Positions 8,958 through 17,020 of a stretch of DNA of 64,000 nucleotides are shown in pieces. Source of the stretch: Planococcus sp. MER TA 32b (GTDB lineage Bacteria > Bacillota > Bacilli > Bacillales_A > Planococcaceae). Below the pieces are notes generated by a model. It was given only the letters and a program-made list of their open reading frames with translations, was not told the DNA's origin and ran no database searches. The first letter of the stretch is position 1. Each line of letters opens with the position of its first letter. Location: contig JAMCAN010000003.1 in NCBI GenBank assembly GCA_023715185.1, forward strand, positions 248,001 through 312,000, given 5' to 3'. The position numbers and the translations under genes were made by a program.

Positions 8958-9768
8958 TTTCGCCAAACCATTTCTGTGAAATTTCATCATATGTGCCGTC
9001 TTCGATCATATCCGCAAGTGCTTTGTTTACTTCATCTACGATAGCGCCGCTGTCTTTTCTGAATTGCAGTCCGCTTTTAGAAGCGTCATCCGATTCATCA
9101 GCGATCTGGATTGGTGCATCCGGGCGCTGGTTCAAGAAGTCCAGTACAGAAATTTTATCGTTTACAGTTGCGTCTACACGGTCTGATACCAATAATTCGA
9201 TAGCCTGGTTGAATCCTTCAACACCTGTCAGTTCAGCGCCGTACTCTTTCGCGATATCCGCGTAGTTGCTTGTCAGCGACTGAGCAGAAACTTTACCTTC
9301 CAAATCTTCAAATGATGTAATTTCTGTTTCATCTTTGCTTGTCACCAAGACAGCTGCCGAAGTGATGTATGGATCTGAAAAATCGTAGCTCTCCAAACGG
9401 TCTTCACGGATGCCGACCTGGTTTGCCACCATATCGAAGCGTCCGGAATCCAAACCTGCGAACATTCCATCCCATTGTGTTTCAAGGAATTTTGCTTCCA
9501 CGCCAAGACGCTCAGCTACTTCACGCGCTATTTCAACATCGAAACCTGTCAATTCACCGGAATCATCGTGGAAGGTGAATGGAGGATAAGTTCCTTCAGT
9601 TCCAACCAGCAATGTGCTTTCTTCCTGTACTTTCGCCAGTAAATCCTCAGATGAACCTGTTGCTTCCTGGTTCTCTTCAGTTGTTGCATCTTCTGATGAA
9701 TCTCCGCAAGCGGCAAGCAATAGAACTGCTCCGAGTAACATCAAAATGAATAAAAGTGATTTCTTCAT
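8944..9768 (-). CDS. tcyA: Cystine ABC transporter substrate-binding lipoprotein
   Basis: Family 3 solute-binding lipoprotein, 274 residues. The signal peptide ends in LLLAAC (Cys about 21), followed by an acidic linker. The binding fold contains [28 protein letters not shown] and the ETQWD.MFAGL block with NQVGIREDR, which I recall as nearly identical in B. subtilis TcyA. It captures L-cystine outside the membrane and delivers it to TcyB. First gene of the operon, with its own promoter at 9825-9853. Substrate by similarity only. Confidence 0.88.
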   Translation of the reverse strand: MKKSLLFILMLLGAVLLLAACGDSSEDATTEENQEATGSSEDLLAKVQEESTLLVGTEGTYPPFTFHDDSGELTGFDVEIAREVAERLGVEAKFLETQWDGMFAGLDSGRFDMVANQVGIREDRLESYDFSDPYITSAAVLVTSKDETEITSFEDLEGKVSAQSLTSNYADIAKEYGAELTGVEGFNQAIELLVSDRVDATVNDKISVLDFLNQRPDAPIQIADESDDASKSGLQFRKDSGAIVDEVNKALADMIEDGTYDEISQKWFGENVLE

Positions 9769-9824
9769 AATTTATCTCCCCTAATTCTTATAGTTTTTGT
9801 CGGCATTAAAAGTTTGGCTGTTTG

Positions 9825-9853
9825 AGTATAGCATCTTGTTCAGTTCCGCTCAA
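9825..9853 (-). promoter_or_regulatory. Sigma-A promoter of tcyABC
   Basis: On the minus strand: TTGAGC, 17 bases, TATACT. The implied start leaves an untranslated leader of about 50 bases. No clear CymR box was seen. Confidence 0.65.
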
Positions 9854-9881
9854 TTAAAGAATCTTCAAAAAGCAAAAAAAT

Positions 9882-9913
9882 AAGAAGCTTCCCCTGATTG
9901 GAGAAGCTTCTTG
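9882..9913 (-). terminator. Intrinsic terminator after RsbR paralogue
   Basis: Perfect ten-base arms AAGAAGCTTC / GAAGCTTCTT followed on the minus strand by a T-rich stretch. Confidence 0.85.
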
Positions 9914-9919
9914 ACTATA

Positions 9920-10741
9920 TTATTGGCCGATATTCTCGAGCGCCTGTTTAACAGTACTGAACGCATTCGCAGATGAAATTTTGATATTGCTGTTGATGGC
10001 GACTTGAACAAGTTCCGGGCGCAGACCGGTGATGAGGACGTTTATGCCCATTATCCGAAAAACACTGCCGATCTGGTGCAGCGATTCCGCGACGTGGCGA
10101 TTGATTGTCAGCACACCAGAGAAATCCAAAATCACATAATCGACATTCATCGCGGCAATTTTGGGTATGGCCGTATCCATGATGAAGGCAGCCCGGTCTT
10201 CATCAATATAGCCGATCAGTGGAATCACTACGACTTCATCGCGGATAGGAACGATCGGTGCTGACAGTGAAATCAGTTCTTCCTGCAGTTGTTGTCTCGA
10301 TTGTTGGGATAGTTCTTCAAATGCAAAGACAGTTTCATTGAGGCTGACATCAAGAATCTGATTGATCCCTTTTAATACATTTGCCGTATCCTTTGTAGAA
10401 AGTCCGATATCAAGGCTGATGCGGGTCACTGTTTCTGTGGCTATATCACGCGTCAAAGGATAACGCACGATGATATCAGAAAGTTTGCCTTCGCTGCTTA
10501 CTTGCATTTGAGCGTTATTCTTACTCCATTCGATTAAATGCTCCGGTATAAAGTTCTCATCTTCATTTTTCAACGATTCACTGTAAAAGCCCAATAACTT
10601 TACATACATGGACAAAGCCATCTCTTTTTCCTCTTCTGATATTACCGATTCGCTGTGGTCTACCACATATTCGACTATTTCTCTGGAAATTGAATGAGCG
10701 TTTTCAGAGATATAAGAGGAAAACTGATCGACATTTGACAT
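9920..10741 (-). CDS. RsbR-type stressosome protein (RsbRD-N + STAS)
   Basis: Co-antagonist-like protein of the stressosome, 273 residues. It has an N-terminal helical sensor domain (about 1-140) and a C-terminal STAS domain (about 155-270, from LSAPIVPIRDEVVVIPLIG). In B. subtilis such proteins hold RsbT until stress and so control sigma-B. Compared by eye with RsbRA, the phosphorylated threonines appear replaced: the residue after ID in YIDEDRA is Glu (T171 position), and the VDT threonine is Arg in GVLTINRHVA (T205 position). Start at ATG 10741, chosen because AAAGGTG lies eight bases upstream; an ATG nine codons earlier lacks a site. A perfect palindrome covers the promoter region. Confidence 0.82.
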   Translation of the reverse strand: MSNVDQFSSYISENAHSISREIVEYVVDHSESVISEEEKEMALSMYVKLLGFYSESLKNEDENFIPEHLIEWSKNNAQMQVSSEGKLSDIIVRYPLTRDIATETVTRISLDIGLSTKDTANVLKGINQILDVSLNETVFAFEELSQQSRQQLQEELISLSAPIVPIRDEVVVIPLIGYIDEDRAAFIMDTAIPKIAAMNVDYVILDFSGVLTINRHVAESLHQIGSVFRIMGINVLITGLRPELVQVAINSNIKISSANAFSTVKQALENIGQ

Positions 10742-10757
10742 ATCCTTCACACCTTTG

Positions 10758-10776
10758 CTTGAATTCATAATTCAAG
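10758..10776. promoter_or_regulatory. Perfect 19-bp palindrome upstream of rsbR-like gene
   Basis: CTTGAATT-CAT-AATTCAAG sits between a minus-strand TATACT -10 element (about 10775-10780) and the ribosome site. It is placed where a repressor would block initiation. The binding protein is unknown. Confidence 0.5.
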
Positions 10777-10849
10777 TATAGCCTAAATATGTAAAAGACG
10801 GACTTGAATCAGCAGTATTTACTGGCGATTTATTGACAATTAGAGAAAA

Positions 10850-10881
10850 CCGCGAACAGAAAGTCCTTTTCTGTTCGGGGT
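10850..10881 (-). terminator. Intrinsic terminator after glycosyltransferase gene
   Basis: On the minus strand, CCGAACAGAAAA / TTTCTGTTCG(C)GG stem followed by TTTTCTCT. Confidence 0.75.
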
Positions 10882-10897
10882 TATGGAAATATCTGAA

Positions 10898-11944
10898 TTA
10901 TTCTTTACGGAACACCCAGGCGCGCTGAGCTACAAATCCGAATATGAAGAGGATCGTATCCACCAGCACCTTTAGGACAACTTCGCCGCGTCCCAGCCAT
11001 TCTGCGTACAGTAAATGGACAGAGCCCGCGGAAGTCAGCATGATGAAGGCGGCCAAAGCGAAATAGCGGATTAACGATTTTCTGGATCCCTGCTTAAAGA
11101 CCTTATTTCTATTGATGTAGTAATTGAATAAGGAGGACAGGATACGGGCGGCGATAGTAGCTATTATGATGAACAATTCTGGTGCCGGATCCCTGAGCAA
11201 TTGGATGAACATCCAATATAACGCGATGTCGAGCACAAAGGATGCTCCCCCTGATAAGCCGTAGAAGATAAAGATCTTGTAAATATGGAAAGAATCTCTT
11301 AAAGGATTGAAATGCGAAGATTTATTGTCATCAATATAGACGGTTTCAATCGTCACTTCGGTCACTTCAATTTCATTTTTCCGCAATGCGGCAAGGACAT
11401 TCATCTCATATTCGAAACGTTCGCCGTTGACCTCCAATAATTGCGGGAGGTATTTTACTGGAATTCCCCGTAAACCGGTTTGGGTGTCAGTGAGCACTGT
11501 TCCGGTCGACAGCCTGAACAACAGGCGTGTGAAGCGATTGCCGAAACGGCTTCTGAACGGGATGTCTTTTTTGCTGAAATCACGGGCGCCAAGAACGACT
11601 TTGTCCGGCGTTTCCTCCATTCGCTTAGATAATTTCACCATATCACCGGCCAAATGCTGGCCGTCCGCATCCGCAGTTATGACGGCGTCAAAAGGAAGCT
11701 CATGTGTAAGTATGTATTGAAAAGCGGTTTTCAGGGCGCGGCCTTTCCCTTGGTTGGAGGCATGCTTTAATACCGTTACTTCTGTATGTGCCTTCAGTGA
11801 ATTGAAAATAGACGCAAATTCCTTGCCGCTGCCGTCATCGACGACAATGATCTGTTCAAATCCCGAGCTGATGATCTTCTCGACAGTATTGAGGCATTTT
11901 TGATCTGGTTTGTATGCTGGAATAATGATAGCGAATTGATCCAC
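10898..11944 (-). CDS. GT2 glycosyltransferase fused to GtrA-like membrane domain
   Basis: 348 residues in two parts. Residues about 1-215 form a dolichyl-phosphate mannosyltransferase-like GT2 domain with IIPAYKPDQ, VVDDGSG and the metal-binding DADGQH. Residues about 220-348 hold four hydrophobic segments with the GtrA pattern FNYYINRNKVF and QRAWVFRK. GT2 enzymes of this kind move a sugar from a nucleotide onto a lipid carrier; GtrA proteins are thought to flip or present the lipid-linked sugar for wall or teichoic acid glycosylation. The fusion suggests both steps in one chain. It is a single gene with its own terminator. The sugar and acceptor are unknown. Confidence 0.85.
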   Translation of the reverse strand: MDQFAIIIPAYKPDQKCLNTVEKIISSGFEQIIVVDDGSGKEFASIFNSLKAHTEVTVLKHASNQGKGRALKTAFQYILTHELPFDAVITADADGQHLAGDMVKLSKRMEETPDKVVLGARDFSKKDIPFRSRFGNRFTRLLFRLSTGTVLTDTQTGLRGIPVKYLPQLLEVNGERFEYEMNVLAALRKNEIEVTEVTIETVYIDDNKSSHFNPLRDSFHIYKIFIFYGLSGGASFVLDIALYWMFIQLLRDPAPELFIIIATIAARILSSLFNYYINRNKVFKQGSRKSLIRYFALAAFIMLTSAGSVHLLYAEWLGRGEVVLKVLVDTILFIFGFVAQRAWVFRKE

Positions 11945-12081
11945 GTACGACCTCCTTTCCGGTCCTGCTGAATCGCAGAGAACACCCCGATTTGTGAATC
12001 GTCCATATAGTTAAGTTAAACGCTGATTTAAATACGTATATATATATAAGATTACCCAAGCGCGAATGCTTTCACACAGCA

Positions 12082-12102
12082 TCTTAAGGAAATCTTCAGA
12101 AA
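12082..12102 (+). promoter_or_regulatory. Tandem 11-bp repeat upstream of ABC operon
   Basis: TCTTAAGGAAA followed directly by TCTTCAGAAA, spaced one helical turn apart. This is the arrangement bound by OmpR-family response regulators. A TATACT -10 lies at 12133-12138 with no good -35, which would fit an activated promoter. Confidence 0.4.
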
Positions 12103-12166
12103 CCTGCTTCATAATTATTAAGATTTTCTTCCTATACTGATGTTATCAGTGAAAGGGGAATAAAGA

Positions 12167-12865
12167 ATGATAAAAATAAAAGATTTACAGCATCATTTTA
12201 AAATAGGGAAAAAAGGGAATGAACGGCATGTGCCGGTGTTAAAAGGTGTCACACTGGAAGTGGGAAAAGGAGAAATAGTCGCGATCCTGGGCAAAAGCGG
12301 CTCGGGGAAATCGACTTTGCTCCACATACTGGCAGGGTTTATGTCGCCTGAAACAGGATCCGTCGTGGTCAATGGCCAGGAAACCGCTGCTTTAAAAGAA
12401 TCGCAGCAAGCGAGCTTCCGATTGGAAAACTTCGGTTTCATCTTTCAGAATTTCCAATTGATGCCCGGCTTGAGCGCTTTCGAGAATGTCGAATTGCCTT
12501 TAAAGATCAAAGGGATGGCTGAAGCGGAACGCAAAATGAAAGTGCAGAAACTGCTGGAGAAAGTAGGGCTCGAAGAAGTGGCTGGCCATTATCCGAACGA
12601 ACTTTCCGGCGGACAGCAGCAGCGCGTCAGTATCGCACGGGCTCTGATAACGGATGCGCCGATCATCCTGGCTGATGAGCCGACCGGAAGTCTGGATTCG
12701 GAAACGGAAAAAGAGATTTTATTGCTGATTCAATCGTTGAATAAAAAACTGGGTTTGACGTTCGTCATCATCACACACGACGAAGAAGTGGCAGCGGTAG
12801 CTGACCGTCAATACCGTCTGCACGACGGCGAATTAGTGAAAGGGGAGCAGCGCCATGCAGTTTAA
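12167..12865 (+). CDS. MacB/LolD-type ABC transporter ATP-binding protein
   Basis: 232-residue ATPase with Walker [10 protein letters not shown] (near 43), Q-loop [10 protein letters not shown], signature LSGGQQQR and Walker [18 protein letters not shown] typical of the MacB/LolD/FtsE branch. It energises the FtsX-fold permease encoded by the next gene, with which it overlaps by 11 bases. Pairs like this work mechanically on envelope lipids, peptides or antibiotics rather than as ordinary importers. No two-component genes are adjacent. Ribosome site GAAAGGGGA. Confidence 0.88.
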   Translation: MIKIKDLQHHFKIGKKGNERHVPVLKGVTLEVGKGEIVAILGKSGSGKSTLLHILAGFMSPETGSVVVNGQETAALKESQQASFRLENFGFIFQNFQLMPGLSAFENVELPLKIKGMAEAERKMKVQKLLEKVGLEEVAGHYPNELSGGQQQRVSIARALITDAPIILADEPTGSLDSETEKEILLLIQSLNKKLGLTFVIITHDEEVAAVADRQYRLHDGELVKGEQRHAV

Positions 12866-14153
12866 AGATCAGATCGACTTTATCAGACAGCATATGAAAC
12901 GCAATAAACTGCGTGTCGCTACAACGATTCTGGCTGCGACAATGGGCTGCGCTTTTCTGATTGTCCTGGCCTCAGTGGGCTTTGGCCTGCACCAGACCAT
13001 CACGGATGATGTCCTGGACAATAATATGGTGACGCAAATTGAAGTGGCAGGTAAAACGGATGGGGAAACAGAAATTGCTCCAGCCGACATACCGGATGCG
13101 GAACTTCAGCAGATCAAGGAAATGGAACATGTAATAGCGGTGGTGGAACGCAACCAGCCTGAAGCGGAAACACAGATTGTGATTGGCGATCGCAGTACAT
13201 ATTCCCAGGTTGTGCTATCCAGTATGGAAGAAGAACAGAAGGCGGGATTCGCTCTTTCCGAAGGTAAGATGCCGACTAAAGCTGAAGAAGTCATAGTCGG
13301 CTACCATATGGCGGAACGATTGCGGACAGAAGCGGAAATGGAAAAGGAAGCCAACGGCGAAGAGGTAGGTGGATTTGCCGGGAGCCTGATCGGTCAGACC
13401 GTGGAACTGGAACTGACGCCATTCGCGGCTGAAGGCGAAGAAAAAGCGGAAACATCGACATGGGAATTTGTTGTAACAGGCATTGCCAAAGAACCTGCAA
13501 AGGACTGGATGACCGATGTTACATTTTACGCCGACAGTTCTTGGGGGCCAATCTTCAATGAAGAATTGGGTCTGGAGGAAGGCTACAAGAATATCTTGGT
13601 ATATGCTGATGAGCTGCAGAATGTCGGGGGAATCACAGATGCTTTGAAAGAGGAAGGTTATTACGTCTATTCCGTAACGGAAGAGTTGGGGACGATGAAT
13701 GTCTTCTTTACCGCATTGAAAGCCGGTCTCATTTTCGTAGGTACGATTGCGGTTCTGATCGCTTCCATCGGTATTTTCAACACGATGACGATGGCGGTCA
13801 CAGAACGGACGCGTGAAATCGGAGTCATGAAAGCGATCGGCGCACAGCCGAAATTGATCCGTAAATTATTCCTTATGGAAAGTGCGGCAATCGGTTTGAT
13901 CGGTACAGCTTTGGCTGTCGCTATTTCCTACGGCATCAGTATACTCGCGAACTGGCTGGTTCCGATCATTGTTCTGAGCTCGTTGGGCGAAGAGGATGCC
14001 GGCGGAATTTCGATTGTCATCTCCACAATTCCGTGGCAATTGGTCGTAATTGCATCTGCTATCAGCATCGGGGTGGCGATGGTGTCAGGCTGGCGGCCGG
14101 CACGAAAAGCGACACAGATCGATATCATTCAGGCATTGAGACAGGAAATGTAA
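12855..14153 (+). CDS. MacB-like FtsX-family ABC permease
   Basis: 432 residues with one N-terminal membrane segment (about 20-45), a large acidic extracellular domain (about 50-285) and three C-terminal segments, the MacB/FtsX topology. The ERTREIGVMKAIGA coupling motif (about 318) and the C-terminal WRPARKATQIDIIQAL are clear. Partner of the preceding ATPase. The extracellular domain would bind the transported or extruded ligand, whose identity is not visible. Last gene of the unit, followed by a shared terminator. Confidence 0.87.
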   Translation: MQFKDQIDFIRQHMKRNKLRVATTILAATMGCAFLIVLASVGFGLHQTITDDVLDNNMVTQIEVAGKTDGETEIAPADIPDAELQQIKEMEHVIAVVERNQPEAETQIVIGDRSTYSQVVLSSMEEEQKAGFALSEGKMPTKAEEVIVGYHMAERLRTEAEMEKEANGEEVGGFAGSLIGQTVELELTPFAAEGEEKAETSTWEFVVTGIAKEPAKDWMTDVTFYADSSWGPIFNEELGLEEGYKNILVYADELQNVGGITDALKEEGYYVYSVTEELGTMNVFFTALKAGLIFVGTIAVLIASIGIFNTMTMAVTERTREIGVMKAIGAQPKLIRKLFLMESAAIGLIGTALAVAISYGISILANWLVPIIVLSSLGEEDAGGISIVISTIPWQLVVIASAISIGVAMVSGWRPARKATQIDIIQALRQEM

Positions 14154-14163
14154 TAGGATAAAA

Positions 14164-14200
14164 AGAAAAGCGTGTTCCCTGTTGGGAGCGCGCTTTTTGC
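14164..14200. terminator. Bidirectional terminator
   Basis: AAAAGCG.GTTCCC / GGGAGC.CGCTTTT stem with T run, between the convergent ABC permease and lipoprotein genes. Confidence 0.75.
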
Positions 14201-14202
14201 TG

Positions 14203-14778
14203 TTAGTCGACTACTTTAAAATCGATTTCCGCATATATTTCGTAATTTGTTTTATTGCCGTCAGGCGCTTCAGTGTAAAAATCAGCATAGCCTTCAACTG
14301 CATAATAGCCTGCCGGGAATTGTTTGTTCATTATATTTTGAGTGAATTTGATATAATCGTCGTCCTCCTGATCGCTGTAGCCGCCGCTGCCAGCATATTG
14401 TCCGGGAAGAGGCTCCCCTTTCGTCAGGGTTGTCGTTATCAAAGGTTCTTCCATTCCGTAATGAATTTCATAGTCTCTTGTCTTTTCCTCCATTGGGAAG
14501 TGGAAAGGGGAAGCGGCATGGTATATATCGATGGTTTCCTGATCGCCGGTATATTCGAGTTCGGCATAAATCTCTACAGGGCCGCCGCTCACATATTCTT
14601 CTTTTTCAGAAACAAGGCGGTAAATGAAATCTCCTTCGGCTGCTTCAGCCTCGGTGGTTTGAACTGTATATTCCATAACATTTGAAGCTGGATCTCCATT
14701 TGCGTCTTCTTCCGCCGTTCCGCATGCGGCCAGTAGCAGGATTGACAGAAGCAACAGGAAATATAAAAGTCTTTTCAT
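14203..14778 (-). CDS. Lipoprotein of unknown function
   Basis: 191 residues with a signal peptide ending in LLLAAC (Cys about 19), so the protein should be lipid-anchored on the outer face of the membrane. The mature part looks like a beta-rich domain with alternating hydrophobic and acidic stretches; I recognise no catalytic motif. The start is ATG 14778, with AGAGGGGTGG upstream and just before the signal peptide; an earlier in-frame start would put 20 polar residues before it. It follows the peptidase gene by 56 bases in the same direction and is probably co-transcribed. Confidence 0.75.
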   Translation of the reverse strand: MKRLLYFLLLLSILLLAACGTAEEDANGDPASNVMEYTVQTTEAEAAEGDFIYRLVSEKEEYVSGGPVEIYAELEYTGDQETIDIYHAASPFHFPMEEKTRDYEIHYGMEEPLITTTLTKGEPLPGQYAGSGGYSDQEDDDYIKFTQNIMNKQFPAGYYAVEGYADFYTEAPDGNKTNYEIYAEIDFKVVD

Positions 14779-14834
14779 TGAAATGCCACCCCTCTTTACT
14801 GAATAAGACGTTGTGGCGGGGAAAAGAGTTACAC

Positions 14835-15392
14835 TCATTCTTCCATCGCATCTTCCGGACGCCAGCCCTTCTGCAGCTCGCGGATCGATAATCCGAAAGT
14901 CATTTCAAGATGGGGGTAATCCTTGAACCGGCTCCAATCCCCGCCCCAGTCGAAGCCGAGGCCTTTGCCGATTTCAGCCACTTCGAACCAGTCGGACCGG
15001 CTGTTGCCGTTATCGTCGCGTTCAATATCCCAGACGACCGAACCGTCGTCGAGCTTCAAAGCGAAGTCGATGGCGAGCCCGTAATTATGATAGGATTCGC
15101 CGGGCTCCGCGTGAGTCACGATATTGCCGTCTGAAGTCCGGCCTTGCTGGTGGAGGGCACCCTGTTCCTCGAACGATCGGAATCCGTCTGTGATGACAAT
15201 ATCGATTCCGATCTCTTCGGCCGCCTCCCCCAGTTCGCGGCTCCTTTCCGCCACAATCGGATGCAGGGAATCAGGCAATGGACGGGATTCCAGTTCTTCA
15301 CGGAATTCAATTTCCCGCTGAATCCAAAGGAACAAAAAACCGCCAAGCAGTAAAAGAAAAAGTATAGTAAATGCGGTTTTTGCGTTTTTCAA
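14835..15392 (-). CDS. CwlK-like peptidoglycan peptidase (M15)
   Basis: 185 residues with an N-terminal membrane anchor (about 8-25) and an M15 zinc peptidase domain. The motifs SYHNYGLAIDFAL (zinc His and Asp) and DYPHLEM (second His) with GFRSFEEQGALHQQGR match the CwlK/Ply500 L-alanyl-D-glutamate endopeptidase group. I recall B. subtilis CwlK having the same blocks (HNFGVAVDF, DYPHFE). It would cleave wall peptides outside the membrane. Specificity is inferred from family; a D,D-carboxypeptidase activity cannot be excluded. Paired with the lipoprotein gene downstream. Confidence 0.82.
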   Translation of the reverse strand: MKNAKTAFTILFLLLLGGFLFLWIQREIEFREELESRPLPDSLHPIVAERSRELGEAAEEIGIDIVITDGFRSFEEQGALHQQGRTSDGNIVTHAEPGESYHNYGLAIDFALKLDDGSVVWDIERDDNGNSRSDWFEVAEIGKGLGFDWGGDWSRFKDYPHLEMTFGLSIRELQKGWRPEDAMEE

Positions 15393-15496
15393 TATCCTTC
15401 ACCTCTTATAGGTTTCATTTTAGCAAAAATCGTTGGAACAGTATCCTCTGAAAGAATTTGGTACGATAGAAGCAACAACATTAAGGAGGAATACAT

Positions 15497-16228
15497 ATGG
15501 TGATCGAGTTGATGAAATCGCACGCTTCAGTGCGTGATTATAAAGAAAAGCAATTGACAAGAGAAGAAGTGGAAGAACTGATCGGAGCGGCGCAATACGC
15601 GGCAACTTCACATTTCGTCCAGGCATATTCAGTGGTTTGGGTGACAGATCCGGAGAAACGCCGGAAACTTGGTGAACTCTCGAAAAACGCGAAGCAGATG
15701 GAAGGCGCCGGTGCGGTGTTCCTGATGTGCGCGGATTACAACCGTTTGAAGCATGCCGTTGAAATGCAAGGGGAGTCGATAGTATTCGATCAGGCTGAAA
15801 ACCTGTTGGTCGCTGTTACGGATGTGGGCTTGCTGGCGCAGAATCTGGCACTTGCAGCGGAATCGAAAGGATACGGCATCTGCTATATCGGCGGCGTCCG
15901 CAATAATATGGAAGCAATCAGCGAGCTGGTTGGCTTGCCGGAAGGCGTTTTCCCCGTGTATGGTTTGACGGTCGGTGTACCGAATGAAAGCAACGGCGTG
16001 AAACCGCGCCTGCCGGTGGAAGCGATTCTGCATGAAAATGATTACGACGAGAAGAAATACGAAACAATTTTGCCGGAATACGACAAGAGCATCCAGGAAT
16101 ATTACGGCAGCCGCGGTTCCAATCAAAAGACAGCGACTTGGTCTCAGCAAATGGCTAATTTCCTGAATAAACCGCACCGACCGGATATTAAAGAGGTGCT
16201 GGCGAAAAAAGGATATAGTTTTAAATAA
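15497..16228 (+). CDS. NfrA-like flavin nitroreductase
   Basis: FMN-dependent NAD(P)H oxidoreductase of 243 residues in the nitroreductase superfamily, NfrA/FRP branch. The N-terminal HASVRDYKEKQLTREEVE, the central GLLAQNLALAAESKGYGICYIGGVRNN and the C-terminal extension with the RPDIKEVLAKKGYSFK tail match NfrA-type enzymes, which reduce quinones, nitro-compounds and FMN under disulfide or oxidative stress. Ribosome site AAGGAGG. The NAD(P)-binding protein gene begins 21 bases after the stop, making a likely two-gene unit. An extended -10 TGGTACGAT lies at about 15461-15469. Confidence 0.87.
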   Translation: MVIELMKSHASVRDYKEKQLTREEVEELIGAAQYAATSHFVQAYSVVWVTDPEKRRKLGELSKNAKQMEGAGAVFLMCADYNRLKHAVEMQGESIVFDQAENLLVAVTDVGLLAQNLALAAESKGYGICYIGGVRNNMEAISELVGLPEGVFPVYGLTVGVPNESNGVKPRLPVEAILHENDYDEKKYETILPEYDKSIQEYYGSRGSNQKTATWSQQMANFLNKPHRPDIKEVLAKKGYSFK

Positions 16229-16249
16229 TTCTCGAAGGAGGGCGATAAG

Positions 16250-16864
16250 ATGAAACTTGCGATATTCGGAGCAACGGGCAGAGTCGGGAGCGAAATTCTG
16301 AAACGCGCTTTGGAAGACGGACATCAGGTCACAGCGCTGCAGCGTTCCCCCAAACTCGACAAACACCCGAACCTTGAAACGGTATTCGGCAATGTAAGGG
16401 AAGGGAAAGATATTGAACGCACGGTAGCCGGGGCGGATGCGGTATTCAGCGCGTTGGGAACTGATAAGACGACCACTATAACGGATGCTTTGCCGTTCAT
16501 CATCGAATCGATGGAACGGCATGGCATCCAACGGATTATCACGATCGGGACAGCTGGTATCTTAAATAGCCGGCTTGAAGAAGGCAAGCTCCGCTACCAG
16601 GGCGGCGACTCGAACCGCAAATTGACTTTCGCAGCCGAAGAGCATGAAAAGGCTTATCGCCTGTTGGAGAAATCCGGCCTGGAATGGACGATCGTCTGTC
16701 CGACATATCTGCCGGACGGCGAAGCGAAAGGCGGCTACCGCGTCGAAAAAGACTTCCTGCCTGAAGATGGCAAGGAAATCAGCACCGGTGACACCGGGGA
16801 GTTCGCCTATCAGCAATTAGGGGATTCCACTTTTGTCCGGAGCCGTGTCGGTATAGCTTATTGA
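16250..16864 (+). CDS. NAD(P)-binding Rossmann (atypical SDR, NmrA-like) protein
   Basis: 204 residues beginning MKLAIFGATGRVGSEIL, the GxxGxxG dinucleotide motif of atypical short-chain dehydrogenases. The rest matches the YwnB/NmrA-like group (ALGTDKTTT, TIGTAGI, EWTIVCPTYL) and lacks a clear YxxxK catalytic pair, so it may sense or reduce rather than act as a classical dehydrogenase. It is paired with the NfrA-like gene, which suggests a role in redox or quinone stress. Ribosome site GAAGGAGGG. A terminator follows immediately. Confidence 0.82.
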   Translation: MKLAIFGATGRVGSEILKRALEDGHQVTALQRSPKLDKHPNLETVFGNVREGKDIERTVAGADAVFSALGTDKTTTITDALPFIIESMERHGIQRIITIGTAGILNSRLEEGKLRYQGGDSNRKLTFAAEEHEKAYRLLEKSGLEWTIVCPTYLPDGEAKGGYRVEKDFLPEDGKEISTGDTGEFAYQQLGDSTFVRSRVGIAY

Positions 16865-16870
16865 TGACGG

Positions 16871-16898
16871 AACAGCCTGCAATTTTGGGCTGTTTTTA
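16871..16898 (+). terminator. Intrinsic terminator
   Basis: AACAGCC / GGCTGTT stem followed by TTTATT, seven bases after the stop of the NAD(P)-binding protein gene. Confidence 0.75.
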
Positions 16899-16900
16899 TT

Positions 16901-16956
16901 TACGCCCAACTTTGGTTGGAATACGCCCAACTTCGCTCGAAATACGCCCAACTCGC
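16901..16956 (+). repeat. Three-copy array of a 21-bp tandem unit
   Basis: TACGCCCAACT begins at 16901, 16922 and 16943, an exact 21-base period. Ten variable bases separate the 11-base constant blocks. The same unit occurs five times at 39667. It lies between two terminators and is not part of a recognisable gene. Confidence 0.85.
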
Positions 16957-16967
16957 TAAAACAGCCG

Positions 16968-17006
16968 AAAAAAACCGCTCAGGCAGTAAGTGCCTGGGCG
17001 GTTTTT
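16968..17006. terminator. Bidirectional terminator
   Basis: AAAAACCGC(T)CAGGCA / TGCCTGGGCGGTTTTT stem. It faces the minus-strand ABC-2 operon ending at 17021. Confidence 0.85.
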
Positions 17007-17020
17007 GGATTTCGGTTTTA

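Noticed and set aside
9769-9824. S-box or CymR site in the tcyABC leader
   Set aside because: The leader is only about 50 bases with no riboswitch core, and no convincing CymR motif was found.
13106-13500. Antisense frames within the MacB-like permease and other genes
   Set aside because: Shadows of strongly coding genes, without ribosome sites or recognisable domains.
16901-16956. Possible CRISPR array
   Set aside because: Constant block of 11 bases and 10-base spacers are far too short, copy number is low and no cas gene is near.
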